Of a stretch of 64,000 bases of DNA, positions 1 to 35,088 are shown one piece after another. The DNA is from Dermacentor variabilis (lineage: Eukaryota; Arthropoda; Arachnida; Ixodida; Ixodidae). The notes below the pieces were generated by a model. That model saw only the letters and a program-made list of their open reading frames with translations, searched no databases and had not been told where the DNA came from. Location: positions 257,596,615 through 257,660,614 of the forward strand of contig NC_134568.1 of the NCBI RefSeq assembly GCF_050947875.1, written 5' to 3'. Position 1 is the stretch's first letter. Every line of letters starts with the position of its first letter. Position numbers and translations under genes: made by a program.

Positions 1-1751
1 CTTCCACTCTGTGAAGAAGGATGACCAGCGAAGCTGTGCATGTGGGCCCCTTAATGGCCAACTGCACCTCCGCCACGGGTCGATCCGGCATTGCACTATC
101 TTCGGGATATTTTTCTACACGCAGACACGATAGTGGAGAAATTATCCCTTAACAGCTTCGCTGCAAAAGTCGCAGTATCGCCTGAAAGGCGAAGCATTTA
201 TTGTGGTAGCAAATTATTAGACAGCTATACGAAACAAGAATAGTAGCTTTATCGGCCGAATAAACTTGTAAACATTCGCTTACTAACTAAATTAACAAGC
301 ATGGTGTCACGTGCGCACAGGGAAACATGATCATATCTGACTCTATGACCGCGGACACTCGCTGTCAAAACGCTGGCGTGAGGAAGCGTGGCAGCAGCGG
401 GAGAGTTGATCTTCGTGCTGCCTCTCGCTTCAACGCGAACTAATCGGCGAGAACACAGGACACGCGAAGCTATCGGCCCTCGGCAGACCTGGACGCTGTA
501 CCCATCGCAGATCTCTCTCAAAATATATACAGGGCCCTCGCGGCCGCGCTCAGCCGCGCCATACGCAGCCGCCGCCGGAATAAAAAGAAGCGCCCGTATA
601 ATAGTTTTCATATAATTTCTATTGCATTAATGAGCGGTCTATGTGCAGGGTCGAGATTTCCTAGAGAAAACATCTTACCAGCATTCAAAGACCGCATACA
701 GCGTTGTTTGAATGCTGAACCTCGGTTTGAACATGGGTTTCGCGAGATTAAGATCATGGGCAGAAGCAAAGAAACTACTGCACGCGAACTTTTGGAAGCC
801 TTCCAAATCAAGATAGGAGGCACAGATTGTGTCAGTGGTACTGTGTGTCTAGTCGGAAGCGAGATGTGTTTTTTTTTTTTCTTTGTCACGATGAAGCTGT
901 GGGCATGCACATTTAATTCGACGTTCTCTTCTGATATTCTGGGGGACTGTAATAAATCAGTTGTGAGTAGCGCCCATGACGTCCGGCCTTGTGTTCTTTG
1001 TGTCTGTTTTATTTGCACTACAGTGGCTTTACCGACGCACACGGCAGCTTGACTTTGGAAGGAAGACCTTCCGATTAATCTTTACCTTCGTTTGGCGTCA
1101 TGTCAGCCACCTGTTCCCTCATAATGTAGGCGAAATGTTGAAGTTATGTCTGACTGAATAATGAAATGTTTTTTCTGAGAGAAGACAAAATATTTCGAAA
1201 TTTGCAAACCGTGTAGAAGAAACAAGCAGCCTGTTGTTATAAGTTGAATTCCTAAGTCCCCACCCCCCTCCCCCCATGTCTAAAATGCACCCCTAAGTTG
1301 CAGTCATTACGCTTACTGCTATACATCTCCACTTTAGCGACAGTTTCCGCATTCCGATGAGTTTTGTGGACAGTGATACATCACCTCTATCGATGTTTGA
1401 TGTGAATAGCCAGATAGCTGGGCAGTTCTCTATATTTTTTTTTGTACGCGCGTTTTAGAAAGCGTTGGAAACCAAGTAAAATGAAAACATGTAGAGACTA
1501 GAAGGACACGACATGAGCGCTGTTTTTCGCGGTGTTTTCTACGCACTATTTTGCAATACACATTTGCCAAAGTTTCTGGACAACACTCCGTCAGCGCTTG
1601 CTTGCAACACTCACCTGGTAGGCGAAGCAAAACACGGGAGTGCTGAGAAGGACGTCAGATACGCTTGTAGGCCTGAAGAAGAAAAGAGCCCGGGTCACGT
1701 GAGGAAAGCGTCAGAGAAAGGGATGCCTGCTAAAGTTTGCCGAGTACCTAC
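1..1751. other. Intron 5 part, no gene recognised
   Basis: This lies downstream of exon 5 on the minus strand. I see no coding exon. A 120-codon minus frame at 249-611 starts with a hydrophobic stretch (MKTIIRALLFIPAAAAYG), but the region is GC-rich with open frames on both strands and no family resemblance, so I do not call it a gene. 1-210 has the look of a dispersed repeat, which I could not classify. Confidence 0.4.
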
Positions 1752-24341
<22,590 letters not shown>

Positions 24342-24705
24342 TTTCTAGTCCCGCCGTACTCGGCTCGGGCTGGTGTCGCTCAGGCGCAGTGCCCGCACTT
24401 CGAGGCGGACGCTGTCGGCGAGCTATGCCGCGAAAAAGCGCCGCCGGGCCTGGGGAGTCTGCCAGGCGGTGCGCACGCTTCCCTCGAGAAATCTGCGTCA
24501 TCTTGAGAACGTTCGCACGTGCGCCCAGCTCCCAATACCGGGGTCCTCATGGCATCGGCGCCGTTTCCGCTGTGCGAGTGGACGCCGGTGGCAGGCGCGG
24601 CTGGTTGCACGTGTGTGCAGTATCTATAGCTGCCTCGTGTCGGTGCGGAAGCTCGTGACGGCGAGCTAGGTTTAAGGCCCGCCTAGCGCGACCAATCACA
24701 CAACC
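24342..24705 (-). promoter_or_regulatory. CpG-rich 5' UTR/promoter of the SLC38A7-like gene
   Basis: The stretch is strongly GC- and CpG-rich compared with the AT-rich surroundings and ends directly at the exon 1 ATG. Read on the minus strand it has an inverted CCAAT (ATTGG, near 24693) and a weak TATA-like CTATAGATAC near 24622-24632, followed about 280 nt later by the ATG. The transcription start cannot be fixed from sequence alone. Several overlapping open frames on both strands are explained by the high GC content. Confidence 0.55.
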
Positions 24706-25241
24706 CAGTATTGAAAAAAGTTGGAAGCCTGCAAGTTTCATTACGTTCATGGTTGCGGAAGCAAAGAAAAAAAAAGAACCCGGCCCAAGAACAAAAAAAA
24801 AAAAAGAAAAATAAGAAGGCTCGACATGAGCGCTGTTTCGTGCACGGTGTGCCTTCTTTCGCACTTTCGCTGGTTTTTGTGCATGTCCACCGCTGCGAAG
24901 GTTAGCAGCCTCCAAGAGCGTTGCCACTTGGAGGATGAGGTGGTGAATTCAGGCGCACGCGGGAACGTAGCGGAACAAAGCACCTTCGAACCAGCTCTCG
25001 CGAAAGATTGGCGTCATTCTATATCTCACCAACGTGCGTATAAATAAACAACGTACTGCCGTCACCTTTCTGTGTTCGTTTTTCTTTCTTTTTTTCCTAG
25101 AAGCCGACGCTCTTTGCGGTTCCTTTTGCAATACTATAATGATACGGGAATAAATCTGCTGAAAGGCCTAGAATATAAATCAGGATCTCTCGAGCTCTGT
25201 ATACAGTTTTCCTCCTCTGATGTGATGTCGCAGAAACGTAC
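24706..25241. other. Upstream flank of the SLC38A7-like gene
   Basis: It contains A-rich runs near 24770-24815 and no supported gene. Overlapping frames on both strands have no family signature. Confidence 0.4.
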
Positions 25242-25244
25242 GAT

Positions 25245-25307
<63 letters not shown>

Positions 25308-25311
25308 TTTG
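25242..25311. repeat. (ATTT)n microsatellite
   Basis: About 17 tandem ATTT units. Read on the minus strand it is an (AAAT)n tail following CCTGTAAGGTACTTC, so it may be the 3' tail of a retroposed element lying at 25312-25560. Confidence 0.95.
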
Positions 25312-25560
25312 AAGTACCTTACAGGCCCGTAGGGCATTGTGTAAAGGGGGGGGGGCGAAAAATCCCAACAGTGCATTCGCAACCAGATGAAAAAGAAAAA
25401 AGTACAATACATGGTAAATCAAAGTTGTGCACATAATAGCAGTAAAGAAGAGGGGACTAAGCAATGTGGAAATAACGACAATAAATGTGGCACATAGTTT
25501 AAAAGCACACGATAACATAAAAAGTGCATGACGCATCAATAAGGGGAAACGAAATGGTTA

Positions 25561-26600
25561 ACTTCAAAATATGAACTGAAACATGAATGAGAGCTGAAAC
25601 ATGAATATGAAACATGCTAAACGATGGTGGAATGTGATATGGGTGGGTTTTAGGAAAGGACCATTTTTTTTCCGTGGAGATCGGATGTCATTCAATTCGA
25701 GTTGCTGCAGGCGAACGAATAGCGTGCAGCACCTCGACGATAGAGCCGTAAACCGCACTCAGCAACTCCGCTTTCCAGTGCAGTGTAGCTGGGGCTTGGT
25801 ACTTCCCCTCCTCGGTGGCATCCGGCTATTCCCATGCACTGCGCGGTGGCTGCAGGTCCCGTTCCCACCTAGACGGCAAGTTGCTTTTTTTCTTCCGCTT
25901 TCATTTGTGTTCACTGCTTGAATAGGAATACGAAGGTAAGCATAGGTTTACTCTTTATTTGTACAGCAGCGTAACGAAGACAAGGTAGAACACGAAGAAA
26001 GGAACTTCGTAACGATCAGGTTTGTTGGTGATTTATTAGTAGTTACTGATAGGTCGGTTTGTAAACGCAGTGTGGTTGGTGTTCTATGAAAGTGGCATCG
26101 GTCCAAGCTTCGCTCGTGAATTGTCGGCTAATGCGAGTTGTAGCTTTGGGGGTGTTAAGTTCAGAATTATGAAAGAACACGGGTGTTGGGAATATTCTGC
26201 TAGCCGCTGCTAAAATCGTGCTCCCGTCGCACAAAAACTGTCATGAATGAGTTCATCGTAATCGCGTCTTCGCTTAGCACTATTCAAACCACGTGAGCAC
26301 ACTTTACAGGAAAATTTAACCCACGAAGTTGAAAGGCTGAGATCAGCGGGTTACAACTATTCCCAAATGTGTAGTTGCCAATAAATTAGTAATGTGGGTC
26401 AATCGCTTGCTTCGCTGAACAAGACTACGCTTTCTTATGTTCGTAAAAAGCCTGTCACTATTCCATACATTCAACCGCCTATGTCACAGTATTAAAAATA
26501 TATATCGCATCAAGGGACAAATAAATGTAGCCTCGTCAGTTCCTAATAGTCAAGAGTGTGTCGGAACTATATAAAGATTTCAGATATAGCGTTGCGGAAG
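25561..26600. other. No gene recognised
   Basis: A plus frame of 106 codons at 25601-25921 shows no family resemblance. The rest is AT-rich, without clear tandem or inverted structure. Confidence 0.35.
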
Positions 26601-26639
26601 CTAACCGGGATGGATGCAATATGAAACACGAAGATCAGT

Positions 26640-26920
26640 TCTCTTCGTGCCGGTAAGGTGACGACACCGTAATGAATACGACAGAAGGACCATGACTGAA
26701 CGACCATGACGGCATGACGACGACTGTGCGACGATGACGCAAGGACGACGATGGCAGAATAACGGCGGCATGATTGTAATGATGACAGTACGATTACGGT
26801 TGCATGATGACGTCGGTATGATGGCGGCAAAATGACAACGAAGGGACGAGAAGAATATAAAGACGGCGAAACGATGATAACGGCTGGGCAACAAAGGAGT
26901 GATCACAACTTAATAAAGGC
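26640..26920. repeat. Imperfect GACGA/ATGACG minisatellite
   Basis: Irregular repeats of ATGACGACG-like units, such as CATGACGGCATGACGACGA. This is the same sequence type, inverted, as 48300-48870. Confidence 0.7.
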
Positions 26921-27349
26921 GATGAAATGACAGAGCTGAAAGGAACACGACGGCATATTTGTGTTAGAGCTCACGTCCGCGCTTACGCACGACACCTGCC
27001 ATCTCAGGCCGCTGTCGGTCTGCACTCGATCCGGTGCCGGCTTGCGCTATGCCCGGCACCGAACAATCGTGCAAGAAAGCACCTTCTGTATATCCACAAA
27101 TATATCTGCCAAGATACCGACAGATGCAGCAGCACCCAGCAGCCACGCCAAACCAGGGAAAGTAGGCAAAAAAGCTTCAATCTAAATAATTATCAACACT
27201 CATTTAAGTACAAAACGATCGAAAGAGTCACTCAATGTTTCCATAATGGAAGCGCCGTCAGCGCTGTTAAAATTTAGAAATGAGGTGAAAGATATGTTTG
27301 GTTTAGGTACAGAAAGAGAAACAAACTGAAACCGCTTTATGGTTAGCAA
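26921..27349. other. No gene recognised
   Basis: A 116-codon plus frame (26927-27277) overlaps frames on the other strand and has no recognisable domain. Confidence 0.35.
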
Positions 27350-27575
27350 TACGCTCAGCGACTGAAACGCGATACTTGGGGCGCGTGGCTACCGACGCTT
27401 TTTGCGCCCCGCTGAGCGCTGTGGACATCGAGCTGATTAATTGTGGTATATACGATGAAGGCGAGAGCCCTCGCGAAACATTGTGACTGCATTTGGTCCC
27501 CCAGCGATCGTCCAGCGCAATAAGCAGCCGCCGCCATGCCGTCCAAGTATCGCGTTTCAATCGCCGAACACTATG
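27350..27575. repeat. Small inverted-repeat element
   Basis: GAAACGCGATACTTGG near 27364 mirrors CCAAGTATCGCGTTTC near 27543. The arms are about 25 bp around a GC-rich core. It probably inserted next to the adjacent LINE fragment. Confidence 0.5.
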
Positions 27576-27577
27576 CC

Positions 27578-27960
27578 TCAAAAATCGCCATCTACGAAGC
27601 GTGGACTGAGACAAAATAGATCTAGAAATGCCTGACCGCGGGTTGGCTTCTGTACTACATGCTTAAGACCGCTAGACTTTGAAAGCCCAAGAAGCTCCCT
27701 CGATATGCGAGCGTCATGATGACCAGTCAAAGCTAGTGGTGGCCACGAGATATATACTTGAGGCATTAAAATCTCCCCGTGAGCAGTAGCTCTGAAAAGG
27801 CGCGCCCCCAAGAACGTATTCAGCTGAAGGGCCGAACCTGAAGGACGGTAAAAGACACTGATTTTGATACATTTCGCTTCAAGGATAAACCTTGCACCAA
27901 GCACAGTTCGGCTGGTGCTTGTATCACAAGATAACTAAAGTCAGACTCTATGAAAACATA
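27578..27960 (-). pseudogene. CR1-like LINE endonuclease fragment
   Basis: The minus strand reads ISVFYRPSGSALQLNTFLG, then ISWPPLAL in place of the usual GDFNxPxIxW, then LSKSSGLKHVVQKPTRG and FLDLFCLSP. This is the C-terminal order of CR1/Jockey-type APE endonucleases. It is truncated at both ends with catalytic residues lost. Confidence 0.65.
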
Positions 27961-28129
27961 CACCACCCCCTCGGCAGTGTTTACTGTCTAATCTGACCAC
28001 GTTAAACTCAGGGGGTGTTATTTCCGCATCTTGTATATAATCGTCTACGCATGTCTCGGTCACGCCTATCATAAACAATATCTTTTTTAGCTACGCCAAA
28101 TTGCAAAAAAAAAAAAAAAATTGCCTGTG

Positions 28130-28520
28130 CCAGGTAGTACAATTCTAACCCTTGAGCTAAATTACTCGATGAGGCGGCATCTGCATTACTTACACGAGAT
28201 ACCAAAATACTTAATTATATAATTACCATAATTACAAGAATTAACTGTTTTATTATTTACTTTATGGCACATATTTCAATCTACGAAGTGTAGCTATAGT
28301 GGCACACATCACAGTGATCACAAGGCACGTACACTTTAAGCAATTTCTGAGGATGGCACCGGTTTCGAGATATTCGGCGTCAAACTTACGGTAAAAACGC
28401 ACCGTTCCACTTACGCACTCATTGAGAAAGCGCTGTTTTATGCATTGAAGGACAAAAGTAACTGGAACGTCAATTCATTCCGTCGGACAACTTGAAAATT
28501 AATATATTGAAAGTGGTGTA
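28130..28520. repeat. Fragment related to the intron 3 foldback element
   Basis: CCCTTGAGCTAAATTACTCGA (plus strand, about 28150) and GCATTGAAGGACAAAAGTAAC (about 28444) match blocks at 8052 and 8310 respectively, the second in inverted orientation. Confidence 0.5.
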
Positions 28521-29164
28521 GTCCTGAGAATTCATTCCAAGAAGATACACCTTGCGAACTGGCGAACCTTTCCTGACGGTTCAAAATGAGCCCCACACTC
28601 AGGATCAGAGTAGCGCCTGAGAATTCCAGTTTGTCGATGATGTCGGCTAAAAAGGTGAAGTGAGCGCGCAAGTATACTCGCTCACTTCAAGTGTATCGTC
28701 GCATAGAGCAGTTCGAGCCCATTTCACAGCGATGCTCTCGTCTGCTGCAGGGCTGTTAATAACAGCCTTTGCACGGGTAATGTGTTTCTGTTATTAATGA
28801 GCTACCTTCATCCAAGTTCTCCGGCAGGTTATAACATTATAAACGATATTAGGCTAAGGTAAAACACGGAAAAGGCTTTTTTAGGCTCTAAAAATCTAAT
28901 ATTGGCATGAGCATCAAAATAGGAATTTATAAGCACGAGAAAGCCGCCACTAAAATTTTCTTCTTCCATAGTTTATGTTTACCTGTTTATAGGCATGATA
29001 AGGAGGTAACAAAGAAATGGGCGCTTTACCTAAAGTTACGCTCTTTATTCAGAGATAATATGGGTAAATCTGTGCAAGATAACGTTCTTTCTGCGCAAAC
29101 TATTTTCGAAACCATCCACGCTCAAAACAAGCTTGTTAACTGTGTCAATGAAGTGTTTTGAAGC
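28521..29164. other. No gene recognised
   Basis: AT-rich spacer. An 84-codon plus frame at 28907-29161 is Lys/Phe-rich with no recognisable domain. Confidence 0.35.
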
Positions 29165-32100
29165 TATTCACCATCATCATCAGCCTATTTTAAGTCGACT
29201 GCAGGACGAAGGCCTTTCCCTGCGATCTCCATTGACCCCTGTCCTGCGCCAACCGATTCCAACTAGCACGCGCGAATTTCCTAATTTCACCGCACCACCT
29301 ATAGTCTTCTGCCATCCTCGACTGCGCTTCCCTTCTCTTGGTACCCATTCTGTAACCCTAATGGTCCAACGGTTATCTAACCTGCGCATTACATGACCTG
29401 CCCAGCACGATTTTGTTCTCTTATTGTCAATTAGAATATCGGCTATACCAGTTTGCTCTCTGATCCAAAGCGCTCTCTTTCTGTATTTTAACGTTATGCC
29501 TAGAATTCTTCTTTCCATCGTTTTTGTGCAGTCCTTAACTTGTTCTCAAGCTTCTTTGTCAGTCTCCAAGTCTCTGCCCCATATGACAGCACCGGTAAAA
29601 TGCACTGATTATACACCTTCCTTTTCAATGATAATGGTAAGCTTCCAGTCAGGAGCTACCAATGTCTGCCGTATGCGATCCAGCCCATTTTTATTCTTCT
29701 ATGCATTTACTTCTCATGATCAGGGTTCCCTGTGATTAATTGACCTAGGTAAACGTACTCCTTCGCAGACTCTAGAGGCTGACTGGCGATTCTGTACTCT
29801 TGTTCCTTTCCCGGTTATTCCTCATTATCTTTGTCTTCTGCATACTAATCTTCAACTCCACTCTTGCACTCTCTCTGTTAAAGTCCTCAATCATTTGTTG
29901 TAACTCGTCTGCAGTGTTTCTGGATAGAACAATGTCATCGGCAAACCGAAGGTTGCCGAGCTATTCGCCGTCGATCCTTACTCCTAAGCCTTTCCAGTTT
30001 AATAGCTTGAATATTTCTTCCAAGCACGCAGCGAATAGCATTGGAGAGATTGTCTCCTTATCCGACCCCTTTCTTTAAAGGTGTCTTCCTAGTTTTCTTG
30101 TATAGAATTAAGGTAGCTGTGGAATCTCTGTAGATATTTTCCAGGATATTTACGTATGTGGTCTGTACTCCTTGATTACGTACTCTGTACTCCTTTATAA
30201 CTGCTAGTATCTCTACTGAATCAAATCCCTTTTCGTTCTCTATGAAAGCCACATATAGAGGCAGAGCTTGTACTCTGCGGATTTCTCGATTACCTGATTG
30301 ATGACATGGATGTGATCCATTCTAGAGTATCCCTTCCTGAAACTCGCCTGCTCCCATGGTTGACTAAAGTCCAGTGTTGCCCTTATTCTAATGGAGATTA
30401 TCTTGGTGAAAATTTTATATAATACTGGGAGTAAGCTAATGGGCCTACAATTTTTCATTTCTTTAATGTTTCCCTTTTTGTGGATTAGTATAATGTTTGC
30501 ATTCTTCCAATTTCCCGTTTCATGTTTTGCAAGGCCCTTCTGACCTCATCGCTAGTTATAGGAGCAGTTTCTGTATCCTGTTCATTACTGTTTCGAATGG
30601 AGTTATCCTGAGTCCTCTGGGTACTGTACAGGTCAGTACAGAATTCCTCCGCTGCTTTTATTATACTTTTGAGATTGCTGATGATATTACCCTGCTTATC
30701 CTTCAGTGCATACATCTTGGTTTGTCCTATATGCCAAATACCTTCTCACTGATTTCAGACTGCGTCCATTTCTTACCTCTTCTTCAGTCTTTCTGACGTT
30801 ATAATTTCGAATATCACTTATTTTCGTCTTTTTGATCAGTTTTGACAGCTCCGCGAATTCTATCTTATCTCTTGAGTTGGACACTTTTATTATTTGTAGT
30901 TTCTTTATTAGGTCTTTGGTTACTTGGAGAGCTTGCCTACTGGTTGCCTTGGTGCCTTGCCTCCCACTTCAATTGCTGCCACTGAAGCCAGCATAGTTGC
31001 GATTTTATTCATTGCTTCTATGTCATCTTCATCTTTCTGTTCTAAGGCAACACATTTGTTTGCAAGCACCAGCCTGAATTTATCTGATTTTACCCTTATT
31101 GCCTCTAGGTTGACCTGTTTGTTCTTGACCAATTTTACTCTTTCTCTCTTCAAATTGAGGTGAATCCTAGCCCTCACTAACCTATGATCACTGCACTTTA
31201 CCCTACCTATCACTTCTACATCCTGCACTATGCTGGCATCGGAGAAAGTATGAAATCAATTCCATTTCTTGTTTCACCATTAGGGCTCTTCCAGGTCCAC
31301 TTTCTATTGCTACGCTTCTTGAAAAAGGTGTTCATTATTCTCAGCTTATTCATTTCTGCGAATTTTGCCAGCATCTCTCCTCTAGCGTTCCTAGAATCGA
31401 CGCCGTAGTGGCCAATTGCTTGTTCACCAGCCTGCTTTTTCCGCACTTTTGCATTGAAGTCGCCCATTACTACAGTATACTGAGTTTGCGCTTTTCGCAT
31501 CGCTAATTCAACATCTTCATAAAACTTATCTACTTCATCAACATCTTGACTGGATGTTGGAGCGTAGACTTGAACTATCTTTAATCTATACCTTTTATTA
31601 AGTTTGTTTACGACTACTGCTGCCCTCGCATTAATGCTGTAGAATTCGTCAATGTTGCCCGCTATGTCCTTATGGTTAGGAATCCTACCCTGCATCGCTT
31701 CTTATCTGGGAGACCTCTATAGCAGAGGACATGGCCGTTAGTCAGCACTGTATAAACCTCACCAGTTGTTCTAACCTCACTAAGGCCAATGATATCCCAA
31801 ACAATATCTGATAGTTCCTCAAAGAGTCCTGCTAAGCTAGCCTCACTGGACAGAGTTCTGCTGTTAAAGGTTGCCAGGGTCAGTTTCCAATGGCGGCCTG
31901 TCTGGGTCCAGAGATTCTTAGCACCCTTACTGCGTTACAGTTCTGACCGCTGCCTTGGTCAGGTGCTCCGCAGCTGCTGGGGACTGAAGGCCATGGGTTA
32001 ATTGTAGGAATCATGAGGGAGCGCGTGGCCGAATACTGCACCAAGGAGGCCAATTCCTGTTCTGGTGAGGGAGTGTCTTTGTTGAAGCTTAGTGGGCCTT

Positions 32101-32215
32101 CCTAATTTAGTTGTACGTGGATTAGTATAGCCCCACTCGCTCTCGGCATCTTTTGCCGGTGTCAGGCGTCGCTCCAAGCCTGCAGATGTATTGTGATTTA
32201 TACTTGTGACAATCG
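29165..32215 (-). mobile_element. Second RTE-type LINE, more decayed, with 5' region
   Basis: Minus strand: a 5' leader (about 32215-31900), endonuclease (31695-31228; VVMGDFNAKVRKKQAG, YAPTSSQDVDEVDKFYEDVE), CSDHRLVRARI near 31190, a linker, and RT pieces 30715-29900. The Mg-binding box has decayed from FIDYEKAFDS to FIENEKGFDSV. About 150-200 nt are missing near 30505. The C-terminal part 29518-29180 contains GHVMRRLDNRWTIRV. It ends in a short CATCATCATCAG tail. Its 5' part, from 31023 upward, is duplicated at 58987-60180. Confidence 0.85.
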
Positions 32216-32744
32216 TATTAACTAACTCGTATATATAATGGTATTTATTGTGAGCCTTGAATAGCCATTATTCTGTTGGGTCAATTAATAATGAAGAATA
32301 TATAAATTCAAGAAACACATCTTACACTACATAATTGTTTGAACAGGTTGTGGAATGAAGTCGAGGCTGGAGAGCTGGTGGCGTTTACAAAACTAGCTTT
32401 TTGTTTGCTTGCCACAGCCAGAACTTTCAATATGTTGCAGCTGCATTGGTATCTAACACTTATCAGGACTAGCGCAGCAAAACCGGCTATCGGGTAATTC
32501 GATTCACCGATTATTCGAATTCGAAAACCGGATAACCGGAGTGACCGGTTAGGCTGCCTGGCGGTTCGTTTAGTAACATCCGCACATTCGGCTATCCGGA
32601 TATTTTTTTTTCTTTTGATGCGATTAGTATTCTTAGGTTGCTTCACGAGCAGTCTTACCGCCAACTTCGCTAACTGGCTAGTCTATGGTCTTTAATGGGC
32701 AGAACATCGGGTTTCTGTGCTTAAGGAACCCTGTTCGAAATGAA

Positions 32745-32859
32745 GCGCTGGTCTAACTTGGGTCACTATGTGACACTGCAGGGGCATGTGCCACTCTTCA
32801 CTGAACCTGTTTAAAGCCAACGTGGGTCGCTACGTATGTGCCACTGGGTATGTGTCGCT
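32745..32859. repeat. ~50-bp minisatellite at left edge of macrosatellite
   Basis: Repeated blocks of AACTTGGGTCACTATGTG, ATGTGCCACT and GGGTATGTGTCGCTC. The same repeat lies on the other side of the array (47740-47895) and in copy B (60700-60814, 63441-63596). Confidence 0.65.
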
Positions 32860-33223
32860 CGTCTTTCAGTGCGCCTCGCGTCGTAAAGCGCCAGTTCGCC
32901 TTGCTGGCTTTTGAAAGCGTCCCTTCCATTGATTCCTTAAGTGCACAAAATCTGCATTTTTCCTGCTGTTGTTTCCGCAAAATAAAAATTATCCTAAGCG
33001 ATTTTATCGAAGTTAACTAAAGAACTTACTTTGCCAGTGAAATTCATCATGACTACACCCATGGCATTTCCTATTTGTTAAAATATATGTGACAAGAGTA
33101 GACTGAACATATCAATTCCACTTGTGCCACAAACACGTTTCTATGGGGATACTTGGCTCCTGCAGCAGCCCATACAAGACGTACGCTTATAACACTTGGC
33201 CGGGAACAATCTCGCTCTCTTAA

Positions 33224-33945
33224 GAGGAAGCTTTAGCTCGGGCCCAACTCCGACGCGGCCTATTCAAATACATGTAAAACGCAAAAACGTTTTTATGAGA
33301 TAACCCCTGGACCGATTTTGATGAAATTTTTGTATTTGAAAGAGAACGTTAAATTCTAGTGACTGTTGGAAGCGGAATTTCGATTTAGGACTTGAATTTT
33401 CTTAGAATGATTTTCAAATATTTGACCGTTTGAAAAAAATAGAAGCAGGAAGTTTACAAATTCATAGCTCTGCATCAAGAACTGATATCGCGGTTCTGTA
33501 AACGGCATCCATTAGACCATTCAAAGCGGACAAATTCAGTATGTCATTTTACATCTTACGTGAATTTGTTACGTTGGTTACAATGGTTTTGCAAAAGTTG
33601 TATTTCCCTATGATTAAATTTTTTTATATTCATGTGTAACATATCAATTTTGTCCGCTTTAAACGTGCTATTAGATGCAATTCACAGAATTGTATTATCA
33701 TTCTTAGTGGTTGAGTTACAGAGTTGTAAACTTGATTGTTTCGTTTTTTGAAAATTTACGATTTTTGCCAATTTTTAATAAAAATTGACGACCTAACTCA
33801 AAAATTCGATACCAACAGTCACTAGATTTTAGGTTTGTCTTTTAAATGCAACAAACCTCGTCAAATTTGGTGTAGTGGTTGCCGAGAAAAACGAATTCTC
33901 CTTTTACATGTATTTAGATAGGAGCACTCGAGCTAAAGCTTCCTC
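33224..33945. mobile_element. TTAA element, copy 2
   Basis: It begins GAGGAAGCTTTAGCTC after TTAA (33220-33223) and ends with the inverse before TTAA (33946-33949). It is 722 bp, about 95% like the copy at 4850-5573 by eye. Copy B of the duplication has the uninterrupted target CTCTTAACGTATACTG with TTAA at 61175-61178. Confidence 0.9.
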
Positions 33946-33949
33946 TTAA

Positions 33950-34673
33950 GCGGAAGCTTTAGCTCGGGCCCAACTCCGACGCGGCCTATTCAAATACATG
34001 TAAAACGCAAAAACGTTTTTATGAGATAACCCCTGGACCGATTTTGATGAAATTTTTGTATTTGAAAGAGAACGTTAAATTCTAGTGACTGTTGGAAGCG
34101 GAATTTCGATTTAGGACTTGAATTTTCTTAAAACGATTTTCAAATATTTGACCGTTTGAAAAAAATAGAAGCACGAAGTTTACAAATTCATAGCTCGGCA
34201 TCAAGAACTGATATCGCGGTTCTGTAAACGGCATCCATTAGATCATTCAAAGCGGACAAATTCTGTATGTCATTTTACATCTTACGTGAATTTGTTACGT
34301 TGGTTACAACGGTTTTACAAAAGTTGTATTTCCCTATGATTAAATTTTTTTAATGTTCATATGTAACATATCAATTTTGTCCGTTTTGGATGTACTATTA
34401 GATGCAATTCACAGAATTGTATTATCATCTTTAGTGGTTGAGTTACAGAGTTGTAAACTTGATAGTTTCGTTTTTTGAAAATTTACAATTTTTGCCAATT
34501 TTTAATAAAGAATTGACGACCTAACTGAAAAATTCGAAACCAACAGTCACTAGATCTTAAGTTTGTCTTTTAAATGCAACAAACCTCGTCAAATTTGGTG
34601 CAGTGGTTGCCGAGAAAAACGAATTCTCCTTTTACATGTATTTAGATAGGAGCACTCCAGCTAAAGCTTCCTC
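33950..34673. mobile_element. TTAA element, copy 3, head-to-tail with copy 2
   Basis: It shares the middle TTAA with copy 2 and starts GCGGAAGC instead of GAGGAAGC. It ends before TTAA at 34674-34677. It is 724 bp and non-coding. The second element most likely inserted into the TTAA left by the first. Confidence 0.9.
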
Positions 34674-35088
34674 TTAACGTATACTGAAATCATCTTATTA
34701 TCATATCAACAAAAGCAGAGTTGAGCACCCACTTATTTCTGTATATAATAATGACTTGGTGAGGTGGAAATTCCCCGATGTAAAAATGCGCTTGGCCTAT
34801 ACATGCAGGAAATTGTCAAGTTTGTGGCAATTTGGTTTCTTCTCGATGCTAGACGGGGGACTTATTTGCTGTTTCGAACGATTTGTGTATCAAGAGTAAA
34901 ATTCGTTGAAATAAAAGTTGATTTGAGAGGAACCTGCTGGAGAAGCACCAACGTTATAGGAGGAGTGGGGTGGCGTAAGAGATTTTCAATTTGCCATCGG
35001 AGCACTTAAAAACCTCCTTTGACGCAGCCAATTATTAAATTTTAAAACTGTTTCGGCATGCAATTCATCTAAACATTTCTACTTAAGC

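Noticed and set aside
249..611. 120-codon minus frame with a hydrophobic N-terminus
   Set aside because: GC-rich stretch with a long overlapping frame on the other strand, no family signature, no splice support; it lies inside an intron.
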